From assembly GCA_020465985.1 (NCBI GenBank), contig JAANYP010004341.1, positions 186,001-250,000 on the forward strand: a stretch of 64,000 nt of DNA, written 5' to 3'. The DNA is from Centrapalus pauciflorus. Lineage: Eukaryota > Streptophyta > Magnoliopsida > Asterales > Asteraceae. This document shows, in pieces, positions 25,686 through 39,098 of the stretch (its first letter is position 1; every line of letters starts with the position of its first letter). The notes beneath the pieces were generated by a model. It was not told the origin of the DNA. It searched no databases and was given only the letters and a program-made list of their open reading frames with translations. A program made the translations under genes and the position numbers.

Positions 25686-27351
25686 TTAAAGTTTAACCAA
25701 ATGACTAATATCGTATGGAGAAGCATCCATGGGTGAGAGCGCAGTATATGACGTTGTTGCGATAAACATATTAGCCATTTCTGTGGGATGGAAACCGTCA
25801 TAATAAATAGACATTTCCCGAACAGGGCAAACGACTCTGTTTTTACAACATTGTCCATCTGCCCTCACTTTACAACAAGGAGAATTCGACAACTCCAAAC
25901 CTGAAACTTTTAAATTTCACTTTCTTTGTTAGAATGTACCATATTAATAAGCAATGGAATGAACAAGTTTCATATAGATGCTTTTAGGAGCTGTTTGATT
26001 ACATTTTTCATTAAGTGTTGTCTGGATTTAGAGAGCTGTCTGGATTAAGTAATGCTGACTAGTCAAATTATATTGGAAAAGATAAAAGGGGTAATATTGG
26101 AAAATAAATGGTCTAAATGGGGAACACATAGGGTCTCTTGGCTTATTAATTGGGCTGACCGAATTTGAGTTCTGATTGTAATAAATTACCTTGTGCTGTC
26201 GATGAAATTCGTGTGAAATTAATGAAAGTGAACTTTGCATTCGGATTATCATGGTTTAGTTCATCAATAACAGACCTAAGCCTGTTGTTAAAATGTTTAA
26301 CCGCATCGTTGATTGACTCCACACATGGTTCACCGTCCGTGCCAAAGATGGATATCTCAGCTGGGGTGCAACCTATTTGTCCAAGACCCAACACAACAAT
26401 TTTTCGACCTCCCAATTTGTACAAGCTCTGCGAAAATAGGGCTTTCCAATTAATTGAGGTGCGCGATAACTTAACTGTAAGAAATCCAACAAAAACGTAA
26501 CATAAATATTAATATATGCGAACCTTTAGTTGTTTAGAGTATTGTTGTACGAGGATTTTTGCATATTTGTATACATCATACATGTGGCTCGTGGCATAAA
26601 TATTGGGCTTTAAGTAATTGTTGATGTAATCGTTGCTTCCCATGCTGACAATATAAATGCACTTGCTTAGGTATTCGATTGTGAATGTTTTGTTTCGTTG
26701 CAAGTGAAACAGCCGTGAAACTGTTGTCTTGTGATTAAGCAATTGCCTGTGTAAGCTTATTCGACCACCCTGTCACAATTTTAAACACGATCAAGTAAGT
26801 TTTACAGTTGCGGCATTCCTTAGAGAACTTGTTGGTTTAAAGAAATTAAGCGATGATTTAATTGATTACTAGATGACTTCCAGTTTCGTCTCGAATGCCA
26901 GCTCCACCACTACCGTAGTTTACACCTTTACTGATCTGTTCACCCGTTGCAGTGGCATACGTTGGAACATACTCCTCAAAATCTAAAAGTTCACCTGCAG
27001 TCAAGTAAAACCACTTATCGATCTCCTTAAGTATGTTCTATTACAATTAGTTGTTTATAAACTAGCGTTTTTATAAAATAAAAGAAGCATCAAGAGAGAC
27101 AAACCGATGATGTCTGCTATGGTTCGACCGTTGGTGAATCTGCCTGTGACACCTTGTGGGAAATCAACCCCATAAGGTGGGTAGTTGGCTTTAACCGTCG
27201 TCACGAGTTTGTTGTTATTGCCACTATCGACCAAAGAGTCTCCGAATACGAAGTAACAGGGAACTTGTGGTTTACCCACGACAACTATAGATTGCAATAA
27301 AACTAGGAATATACGAATGGAAACTAATAGGTTAACCTGAAAAAGAGTCAT
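25686..27351 (-). CDS. GDSL esterase/lipase, array copy 1 (intact)
   Basis: Predicted secreted SGNH-fold hydrolase that cleaves or transfers acyl esters; the substrate cannot be read from sequence. Exons (minus order): 27105-27351, 26870-26994, 26524-26769, 26190-26427, 25686-25900 (247, 125, 246, 238 and 215 nt), all GT-AG and in phase, giving 356 residues, usual for the plant family. A hydrophobic signal peptide (about residues 1-26) precedes PQVPCYF. Block I is FGDSLVD with nucleophile Ser39; block II NYGSGG near 108-113; block III MGSNDY with Gly168 and Asn170; block V DGFH with Asp320 and His323. Paired cysteines (294/295, 303, 310) probably form disulfides. Nearest relatives by motif are the At1g29670-type GDSL proteins. 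The ATG at 27351 opens the signal peptide. Confidence 0.9.
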
Positions 27352-28020
27352 GTTAATTAGTTTAGTAGGAAAATCAAACGTTGCTTTAAATTCGTAGAAA
27401 ATAAGGTTTGTTGAATAACGAGAATGATGCTGATTTTGAATGCAAAATGCGTGGCACTTGATTAAAGAGAGAAGAGGTGGGAAAATAAATTAGTTAAATT
27501 TTCTAAATGGATTTGGGATATGATATTGAAATGTTTGTTTCCTATCAGATTTTTTTTTCTGACAACAAAGTTTTCATTAACATACTAATAATAACAATTA
27601 ATATAAACTAGGAATGAGTACAAAAAGATATAAAGACTGACTGAAACACACGAAACAAAGACCTCATAAATGACTGACTACATATATAATATATATGTCA
27701 ATATGGGTTAATCATGAAAAAAATATTCAGTCATTCAAATAAATGAATATATTAATTTGGCTAAATTAATCAACAGCATATACACAATCTGGGTTGCACA
27801 AATTGATGTTAGGTGTGCCAAAAATAATCACAAAGATCCCATGCACACCATAAAATAGTGATTTTACAAGGAAGAGAAAAAGATGAACAACACCAAAACA
27901 CATATTATGCTCTGAATCCATAATAAAAGCATGATTAAGGGAAAAGGATCTTTTAATACGTTAACGGCAAGCGAGACGTCTGTCCATGAGGAGGAGATTT
28001 GAAACCTGATCACACGTAAG

Positions 28021-28175
28021 CAGGGGCGGATCCACATTGAAGGAAGCGGGGGAAAGGCCTCCAACGATGTGCGTAAATTTGACGATTTTTAGTCTATGTG
28101 TTCCGGAAAATTAACACGACGAATACCTTATAAACCTTATGCCCCCAACGAAAAAATTTTCTGGATCCGCCACTG
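28021..28175. mobile_element. hAT-like MITE, 155 bp
   Basis: Terminal inverted repeats CAGGGGCGGATCCA and TGGATCCGCCACTG, with an 8-bp near-duplicate on the flanks (CACGTAAG and CACGTATG, one mismatch). CAG-starting termini and 8-bp duplications are typical of hAT elements. Confidence 0.75.
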
Positions 28176-28424
28176 CACGTATGTACGTTGCTATAGCAAA
28201 ATTTGTATACCGTACACATCAGGAAATTGTGTTTGTATTTCTGATATACACACTTGATGAATTAAGTTCATAAGTTCATCCATAGTGGGACATCCACGTA
28301 GCTAAGGGTTTAATAGAGAAACTTTTATACATTAAGAAACCGGAGAACCAACTTACATATAGCCGTTGGATTAACTCAATATAACGATGCAACTCGTAAT
28401 GCAACATATTACATATCTCATGAC

Positions 28425-29164
28425 CAGTGGCGGATCCAGAATTCTTTTTATAGGGGTCGAAATTTAATATGTTACGAGAGTGTAAGTGTTTGTGACTCTA
28501 AATTTTTTTTCAAATCATAAATTTTCGGGTCGGTTCATCTAGATCGTATGATAAAACAAATACGTAAATGATTTATATTGCCTAATGAAACAAACAATTA
28601 AACAAATGTAACTTAAACAAATAATAATCCAAATATAAGCAACAATGAATGAAACAACTATAAAACAAATAACAATTATAAAACAAATAATGAATGAAAC
28701 AACTAACAAACTAATATATAAATTCTATAAACAATTAATCATATATAAAGCAAATTAATTAGAAAAATCAGAAAGTTACAATATAAAGTTAATAAATTAT
28801 GGGTATCAGATGTATATATTTATATACCTCAACGACTCGATATCTAGAAAAAAGAACATCGACCCCATTAGGCCATCTCCATTCAACCCAAACAACATCG
28901 ATCATTGAATTAACCCAATAATTGAAGGCCCAAACCCAGGTATTTTTAAATTATTTGTTAAATGGGTAACAAACTATTATGTTTTTGTATATTTTTTAGA
29001 TAAACTAATTTTTTATATGTATAAAATTTATAAAAAGGTTCAAGAATATAGGGGTTGAACTTAATAGAGTATCGGGGTCAAAAAATTTTCAACCACATAT
29101 ATAACACGTAAAAAAATTATCGGGGTCGTTTGACCCCCATCCCATAGCTCTCGGTCCGCCCCTG
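28425..29164. mobile_element. hAT-like non-autonomous element, 740 bp
   Basis: Left end CAGTGGCGGATCCAGAA and right end CGGTCCGCCCCTG are inverted; flanks CTCATGAC and CTCATGCA agree at six of eight positions. The termini resemble those of the neighbouring 155-bp element, so they may share a transposase source. The interior is AT-rich with no coding sequence. Confidence 0.6.
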
Positions 29165-29743
29165 CTCATGCATCTCAATATCTCATGATGCAACATATTA
29201 TACGCATCCAATGAATGGTAGTTGAGGTTAATATATCTAGTCAAATGACTTTCAAATTTTATACTAAAGAAAATTTTTCATACAACAAATCACACATTAA
29301 ATTCTAAATACATTTATACAAATTACATTCAAAATTAAAACATACTCAATTCAAGGAAAACATCGACTGTTGAACAATTTCTGTGTATCTTTCATCGCTT
29401 AAACCTTCGAACTGTTCATCGTGTTCATCGTTATCATCATCTTCATTGTTCATCATATTCAAACTGAGACGCATCATCATTCATCACCATGAAAATCAAA
29501 CTACCATTCAAAACTTAGAATCGTCAATTCATCATATATGTTCATCAAACTCATCATAGAGAAAGAGAGGGGAGAGAGAGAGAGAGATTTATTATGAAAA
29601 CAACCAACTTGGTTTAGGTTTTCGTTATTCAATGCTATTTTTTCTTAAAAATTATAATTTTTTTAATGGTTTATTACATAAAGCTAAATCCGACTGCAAC
29701 CACCTACAAATAATTCAGATATATATATATATATATATATATA

Positions 29744-29959
29744 GGGTTCAATCAAAAACCAATATGCATCGGAAAACCTTGGAAAACCACCATGCACTAC
29801 CAAAAATGTATCAAATTCCTCGCGTGATGCATCAAATTCCAGCGTGATGCATCGAGTTTCTACGTGATGCATCGAGTTTCTGCGTGATGCATCACCTGAT
29901 CCAATGGTTATAAAGTGGTTCCCGGATTTTCCAATACATATAAGTTTTCCATTGAACCC
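29744..29959. mobile_element. TA-tract-associated TIR element A
   Basis: Starts AGGGTTCAATCAAAAACC right after a (TA)n tract and ends GTTTTCCATTGAACCC, an imperfect inverted repeat. Internally the word GTGATGCATC recurs four times. A TG/TA microsatellite follows. Confidence 0.6.
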
Positions 29960-29962
29960 ACC

Positions 29963-29965
<3 letters not shown>

Positions 29966-30058
<93 letters not shown>
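29966..30058. repeat. (TG)n-(TA)n microsatellite
   Basis: About 14 TG units run into about 31 TA units, separating two related inverted-repeat elements. The Cys-Val and Ile-Tyr peptides predicted here are not real. Confidence 0.95.
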
Positions 30059-30059
<1 letters not shown>

Positions 30060-30061
<2 letters not shown>

Positions 30062-30277
30062 GTGGTTCAATGGAAAACACTATACACCTGAAAATTATGG
30101 AAACCTACGCATACCATCCGATTTGGTGCATTTCATTAAAAACGCGGTGGCATGATTGTAAATAAGATGATGCATCACGCGAGATTTTGATGCATCAGCG
30201 GGGAATTTGATGCATTTGTGGTGGTGCAGTGCGGTTTTCACAAGTTTTCAGGTGTATTGTGGTTTTCTATTGAACCC
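30060..30277. mobile_element. TA-tract-associated TIR element B
   Basis: Begins GGGTGGTTCAATGGAAAAC after a TA tract and ends GGTTTTCTATTGAACCC before another TA tract. The interior contains TGATGCATCACGCG and CACCACCAC-type words shared, in reverse, with element C. Confidence 0.65.
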
Positions 30278-30289
30278 TATATATATAGA

Positions 30290-30537
30290 GGGATGTTCAA
30301 TGGAAAACCACCATGCACATTAAACTTGTGAAAACCGCACTGCACCACCACAAATGTATCGAATTCCCCGGCCGCGTGATGCATCAAAATTCCACGTGAT
30401 CCATCAAATTTCCCGCGTGATGCATCACCTTATCTACGATCATGCCACCGCGTTTTTTATGAAATGCACCCAATCGGACGGCATGCATGCGTAGGTTTCC
30501 ATGGTTTTCAGGTGCATAGTGGCTTTCCATTGAACCC
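30290..30537. mobile_element. TA-tract-associated TIR element C (inverse of B)
   Basis: Essentially the reverse complement of element B (for example AAAACCGCACTGCACCACCA here, its complement in B), separated from it by 12 bp of mostly TA. Together B and C form a large imperfect palindrome of about 480 bp. Confidence 0.65.
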
Positions 30538-30663
30538 AACTAGAATAAATTGTTGATGGCCGGATATATATATAAACAATTAATTGTGCATAGAGTACTC
30601 CATTACAGCATTATTGCTGTTCATATTTTTGCAGACGATGCTAGCTATGTAGCTTATTCAATG

Positions 30664-33301
30664 TTAAAGTTGAGCCAAATGATGTATATCATATGGATAC
30701 ACGTCCATGGGTAAGAGCGCTCTATATGATCTTGCCGCAATGACGATGTTGGATATTTCTGAGGGATGTAGAGCATCGTAGAACACTGAAAATGCTCGAA
30801 GAAGGCACGGATATGAGTCTCGAACACATCCCCAATCTCCACTTACTTTGCAGCACGGACCTGTTCGCAGCAACAGATCTGAAAATTCCAAATGATCAAT
30901 CATAAAAAAGAAATTAATTGGTACTACAAGAGTACAAGTACATGCATGTTTAACTTCTATAGATTATATGGTGTGTAATTAGTACCTCCTTGAATGTTTG
31001 TAAGGTTGATGAATGTGAATCTTGCATCTAAGTTATCGTTGTTGAGCTTATCAATAAGAGGTTTAAACCTATGATTAAAGAAATTAACGACATCGTTGAT
31101 CGACTCTGCGCATGGCTTCCCATTGGTGCCAAACTTGTTTACCATAAGTGGGGTGCACCCTATCTTTGTTAGCCCAAACACAACAACCTTCCTACCTCCC
31201 AAGTTATACAAATTCTGTCATACATCAAAATGAATTTGAAAACGTACTATATATATATGATCGATTTTATATCACAAGTCACTCATAAAAATTAGATGAA
31301 AGAAGGTGTAATGGTACCTTTAGTTGTCGATAGTATTTTTCTATAAGGACTTTTGCGTATTGATCCGCGGTATACATGCGGCTTGTGTTGTAATGTTCTG
31401 GCAATAAGTAGTTGTTAATGTAATCGTTGCTTCCAATATTTACGAGGTAAATGCATTCTTTTACATTTGTTGTGTTCTCTTGTAACTGAAAAAGGCGTAA
31501 TAACGTTAAGGTGTGACGAATTAACTGCCTATCCAGGCTGATCCGATCTCCCTGTGATGAAATATATATAACGTTACTCTCACTAGTTATTAACCCACGT
31601 ATTACGTGATTGTGTTAAGAATACATGTTTATTAAAAATATATACAAACATAAATTACACACAAAAATATTTATTTTGCTACAAAAATACAAAAAATATT
31701 ATTATTTTTATTACTAACAATTATTAATTTTTTTCTATGAATATTATTTACCGTGTCTCATCTATTTAAAACTTTTTTACTTTTAGATAATTTATAAAAA
31801 CATCTATTACAAATATTGCATTATTTTTAATTTTAAATGTATAAATAGTCCTAGTTAGCTAAAATTAATAGTTATATATGAAAGTTATTAAAATCATTTA
31901 AAAGGATTATTGTTTTGATTTATACGAGTTAATTTAGGTAGAACTTAATTATATTATTTTATTATTAATCTTTTAATATAAATCGATAACTAATTAAGCA
32001 GAATTATATATGAAAATCTTTTCATATAAATAGATAACTAATTAATTAGGAGAATTATACATGGAAAATGAGAGAGAAAAAGATATTTTGAGCAACTAAG
32101 GAAGCGAAACGTGTCGTTGAACCAAATGCTACATCATGCAATTGCAGTAAATTATTTATGCCTGAAGGTGCATTCAACCATCTAAAAATTCTGTAAGTTA
32201 ATCATTATTCTAATGAAAATGCTTAAAAAGTACTAAATCTTATGTTGTCTTGTAACTTATTAATTAATCACTAGAATTGTTTAAAAGGGTTCAATCTTAC
32301 ATATTAATACTTTATTAATTTAACATGTACGTGTATATAATTGTTAAGTAATTTTTTTTTTATTTTGTTAATTGATAAAGAATTTTAATTAGCTGGTATA
32401 TATATATATCACTTGTACAACAATTGTTTCAATTTATAAAAATATATCTGTATATATAAACTTTTGGCTTGGAGAAATGAGGCTTGCATTGATAGATTGT
32501 TTTCTCATCTTAAGCTTAAAAATAATGATAACATATATATATATATATATATATATAGTCAAATATAATCGATCTCCATACTTATAAGTGGTGATCATTA
32601 ATTACCATATGATTTCCAGTTTCCTTTCGAATGCCACAACCACCACTGGCGTAGTTAACGCCTTTGCTGATCTGTTCATCTGTTGCAGCAGCGTATGGTG
32701 GAATAAATTTATCGAAGCCTAGAAATTCACCTGAAATCAAGCAAACAAATTGAATGCTCTGTGGACCTTAATCTTATTATTGCTAGCTATCTGTCCATAT
32801 ATATTATCCAATATATCAGATTCTACTCTACTATATATAACGGAGTTGGCTATATATATTGAGGAATGCATATATATATATATGTAACGTCGTAACCACC
32901 CTTTATGAATAAAAATCTTTATAAAAATTTGAAGGATCAAAAGCAATTTTATCTCAAGAATAATTGAAAATATATATGGAATATATGTAATGTGTAATGG
33001 GTGTCTGAAACTGCAAACAAAATGAGAGAGACAATTATATTGTAGAGATAGAAGGAGATCGACCGATGAAGTCAGCGGAGGTCCGGCCATTGGTAAATCT
33101 GCCGGTATGATCACCTTTTGGGAAATCGATCCCATAAGGTGGGTAATTGGCTTTCCAGTTTGTCACAAGTTGATTGTTGTTGCCATTATCAACCAACGAG
33201 TCTCCAAATATAAAGTAACATGGGACTTGTGGATCACCGGAGACTGCAAAGTGCGATAACACTATAAAGATGAGGATCGAGATGACTGACTCTCGACCCA
33301 T
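30664..33301 (-). CDS. GDSL esterase/lipase, array copy 2 (intact)
   Basis: Predicted secreted ester hydrolase of the SGNH superfamily. Exons: 33064-33301, 32606-32730, 31318-31551, 30986-31214, 30664-30878 (238, 125, 234, 229 and 215 nt), giving 346 residues. Signal peptide about residues 1-22. Nucleophile Ser35 in FGDSLVD; block III NIGSNDY; block V DALH with Asp310 and His313. It is the most divergent intact copy: exon 3 is four codons shorter and exon 4 three codons shorter than in copy 1, and GTG- or GCG-rich signatures such as VNYASGGCG differ from NYGSG. Intron 2 (31552-32605) is enlarged to about 1.05 kb and contains Helitron-like sequence. All splice sites are GT-AG; exon 2 ends ATG just before GTAATT. 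Confidence 0.9.
31582..31610 (-). mobile_element. Helitron-like 3' end in intron of GDSL copy 2
   Basis: Read on the minus strand: hairpin CACGTAATACGTG (31596-31608), then GGTTAATAACTAGT, matching the hairpin-plus-CTAGT end at 22,462. The matching 5' end within the intron could not be identified, and the expected T after CTAGT is absent, so the element's extent is uncertain. Confidence 0.5.
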
Positions 33302-35705
33302 GTTTGTTTCAGTTCAAATTACAAATACAGGCCGGGACGACCATCCATTTCCAGCATGCTAGCTGCTAACAGAAAGAGCTAGACAAGGATATATAGGTAG
33401 GTGGGCAAACCATCGAGTTAGGCGAATTGCTAGAAAATTTGGTGAAACCAATAACTGTCGTTTGCGTTTATTTTTTAGAATTTCTTTCTATTTCAAGTGT
33501 CCATCTTAACATTTTCAGTTTGTCCCAAACTAAATGTAAGTACGTTAGGTATAATTTATATGTCTTGATCTATAAAATTAAATTTTAAAAGTAACTAATA
33601 ATTAATGGTAAAACTGTCATTTTATTGATTAAAGGTTGTACTCGTTATGAATTCTCAAAACTATGTGTTTTTTATTTGATATACATGATCAAATATTATA
33701 CTTGTTACAAACAAAAAAAAGAGGTCAACAGTTGAATAGATGTCCCTCTGTTATTAAAAAAAACTCACCAAAGATTCATTTTCAAAAAAAAAAAAAAACC
33801 TACTTTTCCGATACTATCACTTTGGCTTCCCACTCTTTTACTTTCTCTTTCTTCTTTCACGTTTAGTAACATTTAAAGCAATGTTTCGGGATACCTATTT
33901 GTATGAAGAAATGAGAGGAATAAAATGAAAACATAATATCTCAAAAAGATACTTTTATCATATTTTTTCTTCACTTCATCCTATCTCATCCCACAAGTGA
34001 AAAAAATGTTTAGAGTCCTTCAATCTCTCCCTTCCAGAACATGTTGTCAACACAAAATTAACAAATAACAATATTTTTATATTTAAAAAAGTACATAATA
34101 CAATATCATCTCTCAACTGTCGGAGCTGGGATGTATTTCAACATATTCAAGCACCTCCGTAACCGATGGTTTTTCAATCAATTAGACCGGTGTGTTCAAC
34201 AAGGTTTGCGCTATTTTTTTTTTTCTAAATATTTTGGGTTGGTTCTTGAATATTGTCTCTTATACTTTTTATTTCTATTGGGCTTCTGTTTTTTCTTTTA
34301 AGTTTTTATGATTATAATCCAGTAATATTCAATAAGTTTGGGTAATGAAATCAACAAATATAAATTAAATATGTATATAATACTTTTATAAACTTTTCGT
34401 AGGTCACTCAAAAAAATCTTAGGTGTCACTTGAATTTGTGATACACACATAACACAATATTTTAAAATTTTATAGATGTCCAGTGACACTCATATTATCT
34501 CACAAGATCCACCCATGTATACAACAATCCAACCAAGCTATGAAACTGGTAACGTCCACACATACTAAGGGTGCGTTTGTTATGAAAAAATCAAAAGGTT
34601 GAAATTTTTTTGACTTTTAAATTTTATTATAAATGATAATAATACATATATTTGGATTGACGTATGAAACAAAGAAAAAATAATGAAAACTCAATTATCT
34701 TGTCATGTGATTCTTTTCATTTTGCAAAGGATACTAAGGGGTGTAAATATGATTAACCCAAAAAAAAAAAAAAATTTGAAACCAGTTTACTGACGTGATA
34801 ACAAGCCTACTTATCTAAGGTTTTGTTTGTTTATCAGTTAAGTCTTAATAAACAAACACCACCTAAATAACTGTATGAGCTTAAAAGGTCATTGATCTTA
34901 TCTATTTCAACAAAATAATGAGCCCAAATTCGAGGCCCATTATCATATTATTCATCTTCTTGACAATATTGAGCTTCTTTTCTGTCTCTGACCTTTGGGA
35001 CTCTTTCGATTACTGGACCCAACAAAGAGACAACTTTGTAGAATGAAGTTTCGACTTTTCCTAGGAAAGATTTCCCCCCATATTTTTTATTCCGAGGCTG
35101 ATGGGTGCACCGAATTTACGATATGTCTTCCCATCGATCCACTACCAAATAAATATCTTTCAATTAATTGGATTTATATATATACGTATTGTATTAGCTA
35201 CTAAAATGCATAATTCATAAACAAAGCTCCAGCTTATCAGCATCTGTGCTACAATATTCTTCAGGAATTTAAGTTTTCCCCAATACCACGCAAATATGCA
35301 ATCGCTCTTAGTGAAGGATTGATCAGGGATTTTAATCAAGGCCTTAACGAGTATATATATTTACAGAAGATAAAAAAGGTACAAATCAATACACATTTAC
35401 ATGGTAAAGGTAATTGAAGTAATTCAATACTCTATTTTTCTTCATGGTACGTAACTGACTGTAGGTTTAAAAAAAGTATTTTATTCAGTTCCAATGTTTT
35501 TACATTTTCATACATAGCGTTGTACGTTTGGGAGAAATCAAGATAACTGATAGTCTGATTGTACTCCCTTTCTTGGGTATATTTTCTTTCTCCGAAGTAA
35601 TTTTAAGAGGTAAAGAGAAACCCTTATTATCCTCGTTACTATTTCTTACTTTTCATGCATACAAAGAATCTCAAATTAACAAAAAAAAAACATTTTTTTG
35701 CAATG
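33302..35705. other. Intergenic between GDSL copies 2 and 3
   Basis: AT-rich spacer. The roughly 300 bp after 33,301 should contain the promoter of copy 2, but I cannot fix a TATA box with confidence. No gene or well-bounded transposon was found here. Confidence 0.5.
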
Positions 35706-38045
35706 TTAAAGTTGAGCGAAACTTCCAATATCATAAGGAGACGCATCCAAGGGCGAGAGAGCAGTGTACGATCGTGTTGCAAGTACTGTGTTTGCGATTT
35801 CTGTGGGATGGAAACCATCATAGTAAATAGATAAACCGCGGTTAGGGCAAGGTATTGTGTTTGGAACACATTGTCCATCCTTCCTTACTTGACAACAAGG
35901 GATATTTGGAAATTCTACACCTGCAAATTAAATCCAAACATACTGGAATTAAATAAGTTATACTAAATTAAAACTCAACAAACATAATGATCTATATAAT
36001 CTTGAAATGAACATGAAATGTAACCATAAATTGGAAACTTAAGTTATTTAATTACCTCCTTGTGGTGCTAAAATGCTCGTAACGTTGATGAAAGTGACTT
36101 TTGCATCAGCTAATTCGTTGTTGAGATTATCAACAAGTGGCTTAAGCCTGGCATTAAATAGATTAACTGCAACATTGATAGCCTCGACACATGCTTTTCC
36201 GTTTGTGTCAAATCTTGCTATTTCTGCTAGGGCACACCCGATATGACCCAAACCAAACACCGCAATCTTCCTTGCTCCCAAGTTGTACATAGCCTATCAA
36301 ATTAATCAATGCAAATTTGCGGTCATCAAACTTAATTAATTAAAAGATTAAAGAATTTGATCACAAAGACAAACAAAAATGACAACAATCATTAATTCTT
36401 AACAGATCATACATATTGGAATTCAATGGAAAATCAGAATATATATTTGTATGTACCCTTAGTTGTTGAGAGTATTGTTGGACGAGGACTTGTGCAAATT
36501 CTTCGGCAGTGTATTGGTTGCTGGTGGGATAACTATCAGCGACCAGAAAGTTGTTGATGTAATCGTTGTTTCCAATGTTTGATATGTAAATGCATTGTTT
36601 TAGGTGCTCATCAGTAAGAGTATTGTTGTTTTGTAATTGGGAAATGCGAGAAATTATAGCTTGGTGATTATGTATTTGCTTGTCCAAACTGATCCGATCA
36701 CCCTGCAGGGGAATTCAACTTAAACACGTACAACACAATTAAAAAATCCAAAGTATACTTAAAAACTATAAATACAAAAGAGAATGACCAAATACGTATG
36801 TAAATTTAATTTGTTAATAAATCAATATTGATCGATAAGCTAGCCTAGCCATGGTCGATCCATCTGTCATATAATATATAAGTTGTTAGCTTTTCATTTG
36901 AATGTAGTCAGCATAGCCTTGATTGTTGTCTAAGGCATTGTTTGTTTACCTCTTAATGGAATCATTAATATGTCATTTTACTTTTGAATAACTTCTTAAT
37001 GAAAAAGTAAACAACCAACCCTAAACCTGTTCCAAATCCATGAATGTTCGTTTTCCACAAGGACCACAAACATGCATCCTTGCGTGGGGAGATATTACCA
37101 CAGATTTTTCTTAAATAAAGAGAGCTGGAAATTAAACAATGTTTATTAATTAAATTAATTCGAGCATCATAACTGGTGATTACCAGATGACTTCCTGATT
37201 CCTCTCGAATGCCAGCACTGCCACTGCCGTAGTTAACGCCTGTGATAATTTCTTCGTCGCTTGCGGTAGCATATGGTGGTATGAACTTTTGAAAACCAAG
37301 AAGATGACCTGAAACCATTTGTATATACGTGCGTTGACCTCAATATTCTTGCCATCCATTCTTAACTAAATAACGAATTAATGTCACCAATGCATGATCT
37401 AAGGTATGAGAGATTATATAGAATCTAAACAAATGTTATGTTTTTGAAATTTCTAACATGCACCAATATATATCCCTCCATAAAATCCAAATAAGCAAGC
37501 AATTCAAATGTTTGTGAATTAAATTCAAAATTCTTAGGTTGTAGTAGTAACGATGAACAAATTAACAGTTAGTTTGCAAAATAGTAAATTGATGTTTGAA
37601 TTTGATTGGTATGAAGGGATTTTTTTCAATTCTTACAAAAGATACAACTTTGGAGGAACTAAACATCAATTCTTGGAAATAATTAATAACAATTAATTAA
37701 TGCATGCATGTGATGAAAAGTGATCGATATTATATATATTGGATAGTTTTCTGAAAAGTTGATAAAATGATTATGGTTTCAACAAACGTGCGTACCGATG
37801 ATGTCTGCGATGGTTCGGCCGTTGGTGAATCTACCGCTGACACCTTCAGGGAAATCAATCCCATATGGTGGATAATTGGCCTTTGCTGCCGTCTTAAGTC
37901 CATTGTTGTTGCCATTATCGACCAACGAGTCTCCGAATATGAATAAACATGGCACTCGTGGTTGTCCCGCGATTACGAATGTTCGATCCTGCAACAACCC
38001 TACAACGATAAGGAAACAAAACAATATGCTAAGATCATGAGCCAT
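35706..38045 (-). CDS. GDSL esterase/lipase, array copy 3 (intact)
   Basis: Predicted secreted SGNH hydrolase. Exons: 37796-38045, 37184-37308, 36457-36702, 36056-36293, 35706-35920 (250, 125, 246, 238 and 215 nt), 357 residues. The start is the ATG at 38045 (MAHDLSILF), which opens a hydrophobic signal peptide ending near VIAG; reading upstream of it gives no better start. Ser40 lies in FGDSLVD, block II in NYGSGSAG, block III is NIGNNDY, and block V DGFH gives Asp321 and His324. It departs from the family at IGCALAE, where most copies have IGCTP. A Tourist-like MITE sits in intron 2 without touching splice sites. Confidence 0.9.
36934..37021. mobile_element. Tourist-like MITE in intron of GDSL copy 3
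   Basis: GGCATTGTTTGTTTACC at the left and GTAAACAACCAACCC at the right are inverted; flanked by TAA on both sides (36931-36933, 37022-37024). Same family as the 4,578 element. Confidence 0.75.
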
Positions 38046-39098
38046 GTTTGTTGGACTACCAACATAACATGTACAGGGAAAAATATCTATTTTCAAAGAG
38101 AAATGATTGCTACATTCGACACGCGGCCATATATATGTGATTCTAGTTTATTTCTAAGGTCAAGCGATGGGGATTTAATTGAATAGTTTATTTAAGTTAG
38201 TAATTAAAGTAAATTCTAATCTGGACCTTGTGGTTTGGATTGAATTCTAGTTAATTAATTTGGACCGATGAATTTATTTTTGAAAATCTATTTCTTTTTA
38301 TAATAATCCTATATTCCTATTTGAAACCCTATAAATTATTATATAATTAAACCTCTATTAACTTATAAATATTAATTACCAACACTTTTTCATTATTATT
38401 ATAATACTCTCCTTAATTACATTATTATTATTATTATCTATCTATATCTATATTTATGTATAATAAAAGAAAACACAAAACGTTATGTGTCATCTCTACG
38501 TTTTATTAATTATAAATGATAAATACAAATTATTAATATGGGTTAATATCGAAAGAAAAAAAAACATTTTTCTTTCTTCATTTTTACGATAAGTTCGTTG
38601 ACTTTTTTTTTTTTACTGTTTAAGTCTTCTACACATTTTTTATATTATTCAAATGTATATATGAGACTTATATAGTCGGTTATTAACCGGTTATCAATAC
38701 AATGACTTAAACAAGTAAAAAGAAAAGTTCAGTGACTGAATCGCTAAAACGATAATAGAATAAAATATAAAATCATTCAGTAAAATAATTTTTTTTACTG
38801 GCTTATAGCAAGTCAAAAATATATACTTTTGAATAATAAAAAAATATACAAGAACTTAAACATTTAGAATAAAGGACTAGAGACTTAAAAGGAAAAAAAA
38901 TGATTTTTTTTTTCAATATTAACCTACTAATATTAAGGGTCTCATAAGTGTTCTTTTTTTTTTTTCATTCTATTATTTTAAGAAAAATAGACTTTAATTA
39001 GATAATTATTCGAGTTTTACTGTTTATTCGTGCCAAGAAAATGATGACCCTTTCTGATATGGAAACAAAAATTGATGATGATAACAAAGGAATTAAGA

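Larger units (their letters stand above)
27352..30663. other. Intergenic between GDSL copies 1 and 2: transposons
   Basis: No gene. It holds two hAT-like elements (28,021 and 28,425) and a cluster of three related inverted-repeat elements embedded in TA tracts (29,744-30,537), listed separately. The rest is AT-rich. Confidence 0.65.

Noticed and set aside
29684..30165. Several overlapping open frames on both strands encoding Ile-Tyr and Cys-Val repeats
   Set aside because: They are translations of the TG/TA microsatellite; no codon bias or domain supports them. The same holds at 5,612-5,929, 7,293-7,610, 16,123-16,353, 54,092-54,343 and 56,125-56,361.
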